NCBI RefSeq assembly: GCF_023611925.1
Contig: NZ_CP091456.1
Coordinates: 2,336,001-2,400,000 of the forward strand
DNA length: 64,000 bases
Source: Avibacterium sp. 20-132
GTDB taxonomy: Bacteria > Pseudomonadota > Gammaproteobacteria > Enterobacterales > Pasteurellaceae
Direction: 5' to 3'
The position numbers and the translations under genes were made by a program. Numbering within the stretch: position 1 is the first letter of the stretch; each line of letters begins with the position of its first letter. A model generated the notes under the pieces. It was not told where the DNA came from, ran no database searches, and saw nothing but the letters and a program-made list of their open reading frames with translations. Positions 31,351-38,753 of this stretch are shown one piece after another.

Positions 31351-31665
31351 ATGAATATCATCATTGAACGTAGCCCAGCTAGCAAGAAATACTGCGAAAA
31401 GGCAGAAATTCGCTCAATGGGCAAGGCTGGCAGATTGGCAAGAATGTTTGCGAAATCTCGTCAGCAAAAAATCAAACAGGGGAAAACTCACCGAATATCC
31501 ACCGCACTTTCATTAAGCGAAGTTCGTTCAACCGTGAACTTGGAACAAGTGATGACTAAATATCAAGCCACGAAACCAAACTATCACAAAGGTGAAATCG
31601 GCGTAAATACTATGCGAGCCACGCAAAAAATTCGCCGTGGGTGTCGGGAGTTAATAAAGATTTAA
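31351..31665 (+). CDS. Basic small protein after the nut-like site
   Basis: The 104-residue product is rich in lysine and arginine, especially K-A-G-R-L-A-R-M-F-A-K-S-R-Q-Q-K-I-K-Q-G-K, and begins after GGAGG. Phage N-type antiterminators are small, basic and unalike in sequence, so its position after boxA makes it a candidate. No recognisable family otherwise. Confidence 0.5.
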   Translation: MNIIIERSPASKKYCEKAEIRSMGKAGRLARMFAKSRQQKIKQGKTHRISTALSLSEVRSTVNLEQVMTKYQATKPNYHKGEIGVNTMRATQKIRRGCRELIKI

Positions 31666-31676
31666 GTGAGGTAAAA

Positions 31677-32144
31677 ATGAAACAAGTAACAATTTCCAAG
31701 TCAGAATATGATCACTTGCTTACTCAAGCTAAGCGTATTAGTTTTTTAGAGCATTATAAACCGACAATACATAATGATGGTCCACAAGGCACTTATGAAA
31801 TGGTTTTTGGTGAGGGCGGACTTATTGACACAATCAGATACGGCAATTTAATCGATTGTATAGATGGAGCGCTCCAAGATATAAGAGAAATGCAACAAGC
31901 GTTTTGGATTTATGAAGAGAGCGAAATTTATGCAGGGCGGACAATTCAAGAAATAGTTGAGGAGTTTTTTGCTGAACAAGAACAAAAAGAGATTTTAAAA
32001 GATAATCTTTATGGTCCAGTCGATTTAAACCAAAAATTTCCCGTAAGAGAAGATATAACAAGCATTGCTGTAGAAATGACTATCAAAGAATTGCTTGATG
32101 AAATGGTTGTTTTTCCTAACGTGGTATTAAGTTGTTATTCATAG
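31677..32144 (+). CDS. Hypothetical early phage protein (155 aa)
   Basis: It starts M-K-Q-V-T-I-S-K-S-E-Y-D-H-L-L after GAGGT. The N-terminal half is typical of small phage early proteins with an initial K-x-E-Y-x-x-L helix, and the rest is acidic. The frame upstream to 31641 overlaps the preceding gene and has no start site. The function is unknown. Confidence 0.55.
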   Translation: MKQVTISKSEYDHLLTQAKRISFLEHYKPTIHNDGPQGTYEMVFGEGGLIDTIRYGNLIDCIDGALQDIREMQQAFWIYEESEIYAGRTIQEIVEEFFAEQEQKEILKDNLYGPVDLNQKFPVREDITSIAVEMTIKELLDEMVVFPNVVLSCYS

Positions 32145-32582
32145 CGCACATACCTCTCTGTGGCAAGCATAAATAATCACAGTCAATTTGATGAAATAGC
32201 TAGCGCATAAAGGGATTAAGCAGAAACGCCCGCCCTGCGCGCATGAAAGTCGGTATAGGGACTAGATTGCCAATGAATCTGCACATCATTGGTTAGCACA
32301 AAGAAGTTTGCATAAAAACTGTGCAAATGAGCGGTCTATACACGGTAGCAAGTAACCCACCAGCGGCAATGCTTGCAGACGGCTTGAAAGATATGCCTTT
32401 CAAGCGTGGGAGTGTTGCGTAACGACAGCATATTGTCGGGGTTGGTAATACCATCAATGATGGACGCAAGTGATTAAATTACCGTGCAGACTTATTCAAA
32501 ACCGCATTCTTAGCCACTCGTTTTTAGTCTTTTTTCATCGTAGCTCTGAGTGTGGTTTTGAATGAGAAATAGGAGAAGCTCA
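32145..32582. other. Long leader region of the second integrase gene
   Basis: No gene is visible in 438 bp. The region has several hairpins: CCATC/GATGG inside GGTAAT/ATTACC (about 32440-32483), and ATTCAAAACCGCA (about 32496-32508) with TGTGGTTTTGAAT directly before the ribosome-binding site. The second stem could expose or hide the integrase start. The 16-mer ATGAGAAATAGGAGAA (32562-32577) holds the Shine-Dalgarno and is the exact complement of segments in modules M1, M2 and M4. Confidence 0.55.
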
Positions 32583-33548
32583 ATGCAACAATTAGAAAAT
32601 CCATCTTTTTCAAATTACTTTGAACATTGGATAAACACCTATAAAAAAGGATCAATTCAGCCTGTTACTTATAAAAAATATGAAATGACCCTCACAAGCT
32701 TGAAAAAATATGAAGAGCTTGAAGATATTAATGATTACGACAAAATTAGTTATCAACAGCTTATTAATCGCTACGCTCAAACGCATTCAATTCAAACAGT
32801 CAAGGATTTCAATATTCAACTGAGAGCCTGCGTAAGAGAATTAATAGATGAAGGCTTACTGCTACGAGATTTTACTTCAAAAGTCAAAATTACAGGCAAT
32901 CCACCGCCCGTAAGAAAAAAATTTCTCGAAGAAGATGAGCTAAAAAAATTGGTCAAAGCCCTAAATCTTGATAGAAAAGAATTAAACTGGGATCACTTTA
33001 TCTATCTTCTACTCACCACAGGAATGCGATTTGCTGAGGGGTTAGGGCTAACACCTGAAGATTTTGACTTTGATAATCTTACCGTTTCCATTAACAAAAC
33101 ATACGATTACAAAGCATCTTCTGTCATAAAAAACGCAGATTCAAGCAACTTTGCAAGAACAAAAACACTTTCATCAGTGCGACTAGTTAGATTAGATTTT
33201 AGAACCGCTTATATTCTTAGAGATCTGATTGAAAACGCACCTCAGGGGAAATCGATCTGGGCTGACTGGTACTATTCCACTAGCAACGCAAAAGCCATCT
33301 ACAATTCCACAATCAACGATCAACTTAAATACGCTTGTAAACGTGCAGGGATTGATCCTATTTCAGTCCATAGCTTAAGACATACACACGCAAGTTTGTT
33401 AATTGCAAATGAAGTGGATATGCAAGTGGTATCTAAAAGACTTGGACATTCTAAAACATCAATTACGCAAGATGTTTACACTCATTTAATGGGGGCAACT
33501 GAACAAAAAGCCCAATCAAAAATTAACGCAGTAATGGCAGGTATTTAA
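32583..33548 (+). CDS. Second tyrosine recombinase (internal integrase)
   Basis: The 321-residue integrase has an N-terminal core-binding SAM-like domain and a full catalytic set: R in T-T-G-M-R-F-A-E-G-L, H-x-x-R in H-S-L-R-H-T-H-A-S-L, G-H in L-G-H-S-K-T-S-I, and Y in V-Y-T-H-L. I chose the ATG at 32583 after AGGAGA. Its sequence recalls integrases of Firmicutes phages. It is not next to an attachment site but sits mid-prophage, coupled by TAATG to a methylase-like gene. Confidence 0.88.
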   Translation: MQQLENPSFSNYFEHWINTYKKGSIQPVTYKKYEMTLTSLKKYEELEDINDYDKISYQQLINRYAQTHSIQTVKDFNIQLRACVRELIDEGLLLRDFTSKVKITGNPPPVRKKFLEEDELKKLVKALNLDRKELNWDHFIYLLLTTGMRFAEGLGLTPEDFDFDNLTVSINKTYDYKASSVIKNADSSNFARTKTLSSVRLVRLDFRTAYILRDLIENAPQGKSIWADWYYSTSNAKAIYNSTINDQLKYACKRAGIDPISVHSLRHTHASLLIANEVDMQVVSKRLGHSKTSITQDVYTHLMGATEQKAQSKINAVMAGI

Positions 33549-34234
33549 TGACAATCACCCAAGAACAATTTTTTGGATGTGCTGATATTCCCATTGAACA
33601 ACATATTCAATTTGAAAAATATCTCACTGAAATTCTTTTTCATAAGCAAAGAAGAGAAGCCTTTTATAAAGCATTACAACCCTATAAATTAGGCGATGCA
33701 GAAGATACGTTCAAGCACTATTTTGAAACTTATTCTGCCGAACGTAAGACTTTTCGACAAGATTACACACCCAGTTCACTTGCAACAATACTTAGCAAAA
33801 TAACACATCAACCCCAATTTACTTCAAGCTATTCTGGTTATGATCCGACTGCAGGCACGGGTGGGCTAATTATTTCAAAATGGTGGGCGAATATGACTTC
33901 ACAAAACCCATTTAGCTACAAGCCAAGTCAGCATTTTTATCTTTGTGAAGAAAAAGCAGATAACGTCATCCCGTATTTATTGCACAATCTTGCAATGCGT
34001 GGAATGAATGCCATCGTCATTCACGGTGATGTACTAGAACGTGCGACAAAACAAATTTATTTTATCTTTAATGCAAAAGATGATTATTTAACTTTCTCAG
34101 ATATTAATGTACTGCCACATACAGAAGATTTTGCAAAAGAGTTTAATATCCACACTTGGCTAGAAGACGAAATAAAGCATATAGAAAGCCCTAAAATTAC
34201 CCTCAATAATTCACGCTCACACGGAAGACGTTAA
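33548..34234 (+). CDS. N6-methylase-like protein lacking the NPPY motif
   Basis: The 228-residue product has the SAM-binding motif of HsdM-type N6 methylases (Y-D-P-T-A-G-T-G-G-L) preceded by R-Q-D-Y-T-P-S-S-L-A. The catalytic (N/D)PP(Y/F) motif expected about 60-90 residues later is absent, and the C-terminus is short. I recall similar small proteins next to integrases in Firmicutes phages. It may bind SAM or DNA without methylating. It is coupled to the upstream integrase by TAATG. Confidence 0.7.
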   Translation: MTITQEQFFGCADIPIEQHIQFEKYLTEILFHKQRREAFYKALQPYKLGDAEDTFKHYFETYSAERKTFRQDYTPSSLATILSKITHQPQFTSSYSGYDPTAGTGGLIISKWWANMTSQNPFSYKPSQHFYLCEEKADNVIPYLLHNLAMRGMNAIVIHGDVLERATKQIYFIFNAKDDYLTFSDINVLPHTEDFAKEFNIHTWLEDEIKHIESPKITLNNSRSHGRR

Positions 34235-34283
34235 ACCCCGTGTAGACATACTCCGTTTGCCCACTATTGTGGGCTTTTTTATA

Positions 34284-34316
34284 AATACAGTATTGACTTT
34301 TTAAATATACAGTATT
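34284..34316 (+). promoter_or_regulatory. Paired AATACAGTATT operators and promoter of the Panacea-type locus
   Basis: AATACAGTATT (34284-34294) is a palindrome around a central base; TATACAGTATT (34306-34316) repeats it 22 bp further on, two helical turns. TTGACT starts at 34293 between them. A pair of phased operators directly before an antitoxin-type gene suggests autoregulation. Confidence 0.55.
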
Positions 34317-34373
34317 CCCTGAAAAGGAAACTTATGGCACAATATAGAAAATTTATCTATTCAAGGCGGTATT

Positions 34374-34811
34374 ATGACTTATTCAGCAATGCAAGTGGCA
34401 AATGCCTTTATTCAGAAAGCACAAGAAGGCAAAATTCCCGCATTAACTCCAATGAAACTGCAAAAGTTAATGTTTTTTGCTCAATCATGGTACCTGAAAA
34501 CTTTTGGGATGCTGCTATTCAATGAAGCATTTGCTCGTTGGCAATATGGTCCTGTGATTCCTGATTTGTACCAAGAATTTAAAACTTTTGGGGCAGGAAT
34601 TATAACTAGGTTTGCAACAGATGCGGTTGGAAATTCACCTTTAATACAAGATCAGAATATACTATCATTTATTGATAAAATCATTGAGGTTTATGGATCT
34701 TATACAGGTCCTCAATTATCAGCCATGACACATGAGCCTGGGACAGCTTGGAGTATAAACCAAAATTGTCTTTATATAGATCCTGCTGATTTGATAAATG
34801 GTCGTTTATGA
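34374..34811 (+). CDS. Panacea-domain (DUF4065/SocA-like) antitoxin
   Basis: The 145-residue product has the Panacea pattern: V-A-N-A-F-I, L-T-P-M-K-L-Q-K-L-M-F-F-A-Q-S-W-Y-L, and F-A-R-W-Q-Y-G-P-V-I-P-D-L-Y. Panacea antitoxins pair with many unrelated toxins. AAGGCGG precedes the start. The next gene overlaps its stop (ATGATGG) and encodes a small membrane protein, so the two form a likely toxin-antitoxin operon. Confidence 0.88.
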   Translation: MTYSAMQVANAFIQKAQEGKIPALTPMKLQKLMFFAQSWYLKTFGMLLFNEAFARWQYGPVIPDLYQEFKTFGAGIITRFATDAVGNSPLIQDQNILSFIDKIIEVYGSYTGPQLSAMTHEPGTAWSINQNCLYIDPADLINGRL

Positions 34812-35185
34812 TGGAAATTAGTAATAATTTAGGGACACCGGTTCCCGATGCAAGTTTAGAAAGAGGAATTGATCTTGATTACAATGAAGATTATAGAAAA
34901 GCAAAAATTAAGGAGTTAGAGGTAAAGAACCTTCAATTAGAAGAGTCTTATAGGAAAAGCCAAGATAATCGAGAAATGCGGAAAGAATATGCAAACAAAG
35001 CTTATAAGTTCGCTAAAAAAACACTATGTGGGTGGGCTTTACTCGTTTTTCTGTATGTCATTGTACCGGAAAAAGATAAAATAATGGACATAAAAATGTT
35101 TGGCATAATTACCACTGCGTGTACTGTAAATATTTTAGTGGCATTTCACGCTGTAATTAAAGGTCTATTTTTGCATAAATCTTAA
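34808..35185 (+). CDS. Small membrane protein, candidate toxin partner of the Panacea protein
   Basis: The 125-residue product has a charged coiled N-terminal half (about residues 25-70) and two transmembrane segments (about 72-88 and 100-120). Membrane-targeting toxins are one of the classes paired with Panacea antitoxins. Overlap with the antitoxin gene supports cotranslation. I recognise no toxin family by sequence. Confidence 0.6.
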   Translation: MMEISNNLGTPVPDASLERGIDLDYNEDYRKAKIKELEVKNLQLEESYRKSQDNREMRKEYANKAYKFAKKTLCGWALLVFLYVIVPEKDKIMDIKMFGIITTACTVNILVAFHAVIKGLFLHKS

Positions 35186-35301
35186 TTGACAAGCCACCGT
35201 CCTTTGATTTAAGATATAGCTACTTTCAAACGAAAGTCGGGATTGGCGTCCTGAGTGTACAGAGCGGTGAAAAAGAATAGTCGCTCAATGCGGCTTTTTT
35301 T
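35186..35301 (+). promoter_or_regulatory. Promoter and terminated target-mimic leader of module M5
   Basis: TTGACA (35186-35191), an 18-bp spacer and TAAGAT (35210-35215) drive a leader carrying TTGGCGT (35243-35249) and GTACAGAG (35257-35264), then a GUCGC/GCGGC hairpin and seven T (35295-35301). Both segments equal the two target sequences beside the antirepressor start (35458-35464 and 35490-35497). Confidence 0.75.
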
Positions 35302-35376
35302 ATAGCCAAAAATCAGAAAATCAAACTTCTATGAAGGGTAACTCAATTTGAGACCCCCTTTTAAAAAGTAGTCAAT

Positions 35377-35449
35377 GATGAGCTGATTGAGGGGATCGAA
35401 AGATCCGCCGTTACTCTGTACGCGGTACGCCAACCTTGATCAGTTCATC
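35377..35449 (+). ncRNA. c4-type antisense RNA, module M5
   Basis: A 73-nt element is closed by a 16-bp stem with three G-U pairs (35377-35392 with 35434-35449). Its a' CTCTGTAC (35414-35421) is an exact complement of GTACAGAG (35490-35497), which contains the Shine-Dalgarno. Its b' ACGCCAA (35427-35433) is an exact complement of TTGGCGT (35458-35464). This is the clearest member of the family. Confidence 0.85.
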
Positions 35450-35506
35450 ACCAGTAATTGGCGTTGCTTGTGATGAGTTTAACAGACTTGTACAGAGGAC
35501 GAAATT

Positions 35507-36145
35507 ATGACTACATTAACTTTTCGAACAACAACCCTTTCGGTTATCAATCAACAAAATCAAATTTTCTTTACCACTTTGGATATTGCTAAAGCCCTAG
35601 GTTATTCTAATGGCGATATTGGAGTAAAAAATCTATATAATCGCCACGCCGACGAATTTACCCCAAATATGACCGCACTTATCGAAATGCAAACCAACGG
35701 CGGTATGCAAAAAGTGAGAATTTTCAGTTTACGTGGTTGCCACCTAATCGGAATGCTTTCGCATACCAAAGTCGCCAAAAACTTTCGCCGTTGGGTATTG
35801 GATATTCTTGATAGAGAAACACAACAACCTCAACAACAAAACTTGCCCCTTGCCGAAGTGGACGCAGACGAAGAAGCAATCCGCATTATTGCTAACCTGT
35901 ATCACTCGCTTCGTGGGGCGTTCGAAATGGGCGAAAAAATCCGTAAGCAACACCCATACTTTGCAAAAGAAATTGATAAAACCATTGGTGGGCATTATTT
36001 ATACAACCTTAACCACCCAACTGAGCAAGCCCTAGAAAAAGCGAAGCGATACGTCCACGCCAAAAGCGAACGCATTATGTTCATCAAAGGTATGCTAAGC
36101 CTACTTGACGAGCAACCACAGCCAAAACGATTAACTAACTTCTAA
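35507..36145 (+). CDS. BRO-N/KilAC antirepressor (module M5)
   Basis: The 212-residue product has a BRO-N domain (about residues 15-104; F-F-T-T-L-D-I-A-K-A-L-G-Y, R-G-C-H-L-I-G-M-L-S-H, F-R-R-W-V-L-D-I-L) and a C-terminal helical region from about residue 110. From 35834 to the end the DNA is almost identical to 40728-41039 of the M7 gene, which has a KilA-N domain instead. The target is presumably a phage repressor. Confidence 0.85.
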   Translation: MTTLTFRTTTLSVINQQNQIFFTTLDIAKALGYSNGDIGVKNLYNRHADEFTPNMTALIEMQTNGGMQKVRIFSLRGCHLIGMLSHTKVAKNFRRWVLDILDRETQQPQQQNLPLAEVDADEEAIRIIANLYHSLRGAFEMGEKIRKQHPYFAKEIDKTIGGHYLYNLNHPTEQALEKAKRYVHAKSERIMFIKGMLSLLDEQPQPKRLTNF

Positions 36146-36157
36146 AAACCTAACCAA

Positions 36158-36197
36158 AACCGACCGCACTTCACTTTGAACCGTGTGGCGGTTTTCT
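36158..36197 (+). terminator. Uptake-sequence hairpin after the M5 antirepressor
   Basis: ACCGCACTT and the following CCGTGTGGCGGTTTT form a stem with a short T run. A near copy follows the M7 gene (41055-41095), so the duplicated cassette includes the terminator. Confidence 0.5.
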
Positions 36198-36237
36198 ACA
36201 CCCTAACTTCAGTAAATTGACTAAAAAGGAAACAAAA

Positions 36238-36510
36238 ATGGAAGACTTAATCAAAGCCACAGCGATAACAATTTCATTCTTCATTGTCGCACTTCTTACA
36301 CTTGGTTGTTTTCGCCCAGCGTTCGCAACAGATTTGCAAGAACACTACCTTTCGCAAGGTTTTACACCTGATGAAATCATCGAAATGCAACGCCAAGCAA
36401 ATCTTGAATGGCAACAAGAACACGGTGATTTACAACCTAATTTGACACCTGAGACTGAAAAATATCTCCAAAATTACACCGCACTTTTGCAGGAGAAAAT
36501 CAATGAGTAA
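36238..36510 (+). CDS. Small exported protein of unknown function
   Basis: From the ATG at 36238 (AAAGGA upstream) the product has 90 residues with an N-terminal hydrophobic signal and a signal-peptidase I-like site A-F-A before T-D. The mature part (about 62 residues) is acidic and glutamine-rich. Export suggests action in the periplasm, either as lysogenic conversion or as an exclusion factor. It overlaps the next gene by 8 bp. Confidence 0.55.
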   Translation: MEDLIKATAITISFFIVALLTLGCFRPAFATDLQEHYLSQGFTPDEIIEMQRQANLEWQQEHGDLQPNLTPETEKYLQNYTALLQEKINE

Positions 36511-36724
36511 CACTAACCTCGCTTATGAAGTCGGCATTTATGCTAATGACGGTGGCTTTCGTGGCTACATCGCCAATCTCAAAACAAATTTAAATATTTA
36601 TCGCACGCCTGTTTGCCATTCGCCCCAAATGGCAAAAGAAACATCTGAGTTTAAAGAGAAAATAAAAACGTGTAAACAGCGAGGGGTTACGCTCTTTTTC
36701 GAAGACAACTTTACAAAATTATGA
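36503..36724 (+). CDS. Hypothetical early phage protein (73 aa)
   Basis: A small soluble protein begins M-S-N-T-N-L-A-Y-E-V-G-I-Y-A after AGGAG and overlaps the preceding gene. No family was recognised. The next small gene begins ten bases after its stop, indicating a tight early operon. Confidence 0.55.
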   Translation: MSNTNLAYEVGIYANDGGFRGYIANLKTNLNIYRTPVCHSPQMAKETSEFKEKIKTCKQRGVTLFFEDNFTKL

Positions 36725-36733
36725 GGCAACACA

Positions 36734-36904
36734 ATGAAGCGCCGCAGATTTTTAAGTGCTTGGCAATGCGACAGCGACCAAGACTACTACGAGCAATTTA
36801 GTCAACAAGGCGAAGATGAAATAGAGCCTGATGATAGCGATAACTTCGAGCCTTGCGATGATGATTGCGATTATTGGAAAAATAACTGTTATGGGAGAGG
36901 ATAA
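36734..36904 (+). CDS. 56-aa acidic protein
   Basis: A short frame starts K-R-R-R-F-L-S-A-W-Q-C and continues with a highly acidic stretch rich in D, E and four cysteines (C-D-S-D, P-C-D-D-D-C-D, N-C-Y). GAGGCA lies upstream and the stop codon abuts the ATG of the next gene. Basic-head, acidic-tail small proteins of this sort can be DNA mimics or regulators, but the function is unknown. Confidence 0.5.
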   Translation: MKRRRFLSAWQCDSDQDYYEQFSQQGEDEIEPDDSDNFEPCDDDCDYWKNNCYGRG

Positions 36905-37861
36905 ATGGAAAACCAAAAATTTGAGTTAATTATTAGCACAGAAAGCAAAGTGCTTGCTTGCAATATTACCGACTTTGAAAAACAAGCTGAGCAGTTTTTA
37001 TCAACGCTCACACAAACCTTTGAAACGGATGATGACTTCGGTCGTGCTAAAGAAGAGGTTAAGTTACTAAAGGAGCTAGAAGATAAAACACGTGAAGCAA
37101 TTAAAAATGCACAGCAAGGTGATATTAACAAATTGCTTGAGCAAGCCCAAGACATTGCCGAACGCTTCCGCCAAGCTCGTTTAGAGCGTGAAAAATTAGT
37201 GAAAACCAAAGAAGCAGAGATTAAAACAAACATTGTCAATGGGGCTTTTGAGCGAATTTCAGCGGTCAAATCAGGTTTTGAAAGCGATGTGTGTATTGCC
37301 CTTGAACAGGTTATTCCAAAAGCTACTATCAAAAAACGCTTAGAAGAAGCCACTAAACGCCGTAGCACCCTTGCCACTCTCACGAAAGCTGTGAATGCCG
37401 AAGAAACCCTTATTGCGGCAGAAATTGCAACAGAAGCTGCTCGACTTTCCGCACGTCGCAAGCTAATTCCAATCTCTTATGAGTATCTCTTTAAGGATTG
37501 GCTCAATCTGATTACTGGTGATGACGAACTTGAACCTATCATTCAAGCACGCATTGCCGATGAAGAAAAACGTGAAGCCGAAATAAAAGCGAAAGCAGAG
37601 CAAGAAGCAAAAGCACGTGCAGAAGCGGAAGCCAACCTTAACGCATCACAAACCAACGAGAAAATAGAAACCAATGAAAACACGGCGCATATTGAACCGC
37701 AAACACCAACGCAAGAAACGCTACCTGCGGCAACGCAATTTATTCTTAAAATCTCAGCCCAAGAAATCCCATTTATCGGCACCATTGAACAATTAAGAGA
37801 CTATTTTGCCCCAGTCAAAGCACTCGGAATTACGGCAACGATTGTTAAGGGAAGTAATTAA
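36905..37861 (+). CDS. DUF1351-type phage protein
   Basis: The 318-residue protein is helical with long charged stretches, including a coiled alanine/glutamate/lysine-rich region (about 219-245). It fits the DUF1351 family of phage proteins, usually found near recombination genes such as recT. GGGAGAGG precedes the ATG. The C-terminal 50 residues (F-I-L-K-I-S-A-Q-E-I-P-F-I-G-T) form a small separate domain. Confidence 0.75.
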   Translation: MENQKFELIISTESKVLACNITDFEKQAEQFLSTLTQTFETDDDFGRAKEEVKLLKELEDKTREAIKNAQQGDINKLLEQAQDIAERFRQARLEREKLVKTKEAEIKTNIVNGAFERISAVKSGFESDVCIALEQVIPKATIKKRLEEATKRRSTLATLTKAVNAEETLIAAEIATEAARLSARRKLIPISYEYLFKDWLNLITGDDELEPIIQARIADEEKREAEIKAKAEQEAKARAEAEANLNASQTNEKIETNENTAHIEPQTPTQETLPAATQFILKISAQEIPFIGTIEQLRDYFAPVKALGITATIVKGSN

Positions 37862-37910
37862 GTAGTACATATCAATACAAAAAATTGTAATAGAAAAAAT
37901 GAGAAGTGTT

Positions 37911-38324
37911 ATGCTAGACTATTTGATAAAATTAGCTCAATTATGGAGAAATTTTGTGAATCAATTATTTGCTAGGTTCAGTAATGTTGAGGGAATGAAT
38001 GCGAGATCGAATGTTATTGTCAGTTTATTATGGCTATTCTTTCTTACACTTGGCTCAACAATTACCTATGGTATCTGGGGTGAAAAAGAGTTTGTAATGT
38101 ATTTTTTACTTGTTATCTTAGGTATTGAAATAGCAGCTATTATTGGTGCGTTTTGGTATTTTGCAATAAATAATCCTGATTATCTGCGTTCTGAAACATA
38201 TACACTATCAAAATTAGCAATTGAAAAAGGTCAATTGGGAGATACTAACAATGGGCTAATAAGCGTTGTTCAGGCCAGAATCATTGATTCCGAAAGCGTA
38301 GTTAAGGATGGTGATGATGTCTAA
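37911..38324 (+). CDS. Two-span membrane protein
   Basis: The product (about 137 residues) has two transmembrane segments (about residues 38-56 and 62-88) flanked by a basic N-terminus and a soluble tail. I recognise no family. Its stop overlaps the start of the Cas2-like gene, so the two are likely coexpressed. Confidence 0.55.
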   Translation: MLDYLIKLAQLWRNFVNQLFARFSNVEGMNARSNVIVSLLWLFFLTLGSTITYGIWGEKEFVMYFLLVILGIEIAAIIGAFWYFAINNPDYLRSETYTLSKLAIEKGQLGDTNNGLISVVQARIIDSESVVKDGDDV

Positions 38325-38640
38325 AAAATTTATAGTTATAGTTGATGATAATTTTTCTGTAACTGAAAGAGATAAAATTACCAAATACTTCAAAAATAAA
38401 TATGGTTATTGGCATTGGATTAGTAATGTTTGGCTGTTGTCAACATCTAAAGAAAATACAACAACAGATACCATACGAGATGAAGTAAAAAAATTGGTAA
38501 ATAAAGGGACTATCGTTGTCATCAATGCTTCTGACTCCAATGGTTGGTCAGCATTTGGACAAAAGAAAAAATTTGAATGGATGCATTCAAATTGGACTAA
38601 AAAACCAGAGAGCTTCCCAGAAACTGGTAATATTGAATAA
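38317..38640 (+). CDS. Cas2/SinR-like ferredoxin-fold protein
   Basis: The 107-residue product has the layout of the Cas2-like 'SinR family': an initial beta strand F-I-V-I-V-D-D, helix, W-H-W-I-S-N-V-W-L-L-S-T, then I-R-D-E-V-K-K-L and T-I-V-V-I-N-A-S-D-S-N-G-W-S-A-F-G. Such proteins are orphan relatives of Cas2/VapD nucleases and occur in phages and toxin loci. No cas1 gene or CRISPR array is present. Start at 38317 has AAGGATGG upstream. Confidence 0.6.
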   Translation: MSKKFIVIVDDNFSVTERDKITKYFKNKYGYWHWISNVWLLSTSKENTTTDTIRDEVKKLVNKGTIVVINASDSNGWSAFGQKKKFEWMHSNWTKKPESFPETGNIE

Positions 38641-38665
38641 GTCTAGACATTCTAGGCTTTTTTAT

Positions 38666-38730
38666 TTGACACCGCCCAAACTTCGGATTAAGATAACCTT
38701 AATTCCAAGCCGTTTTAGACGGCTTTTTTT
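38666..38730 (+). promoter_or_regulatory. Short promoter-hairpin leader related to the c4 modules
   Basis: TTGACA (38666-38671), a 17-bp spacer and TAAGAT (38689-38694) are followed by GCCG/CGGC and seven T (to 38730). There is no c4 stem. The short RNA contains CCTTAA and ATTCC, complementary to TTAAGG and GGAAT at the next gene's ribosome-binding site (38736-38752). It looks like a reduced version of the module. Confidence 0.5.
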
Positions 38731-38753
38731 GTATCTGAATTTAAGGAATATTT

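Noticed and set aside
34334..34525. 63-codon frame upstream of the Panacea gene
   Set aside because: It overlaps the operator-proximal leader and the first third of the Panacea gene in another frame, without a start site or recognisable features.
36889..37461. 190-codon minus-strand frame
   Set aside because: It lies fully inside the DUF1351-type gene on the other strand, with serine/leucine-rich shadow composition.
38317..38640. CRISPR-Cas adaptation module suggested by the Cas2-like gene
   Set aside because: No Cas1, no repeat-spacer array and no leader exist in the window. The protein fits the orphan Cas2-like family instead.
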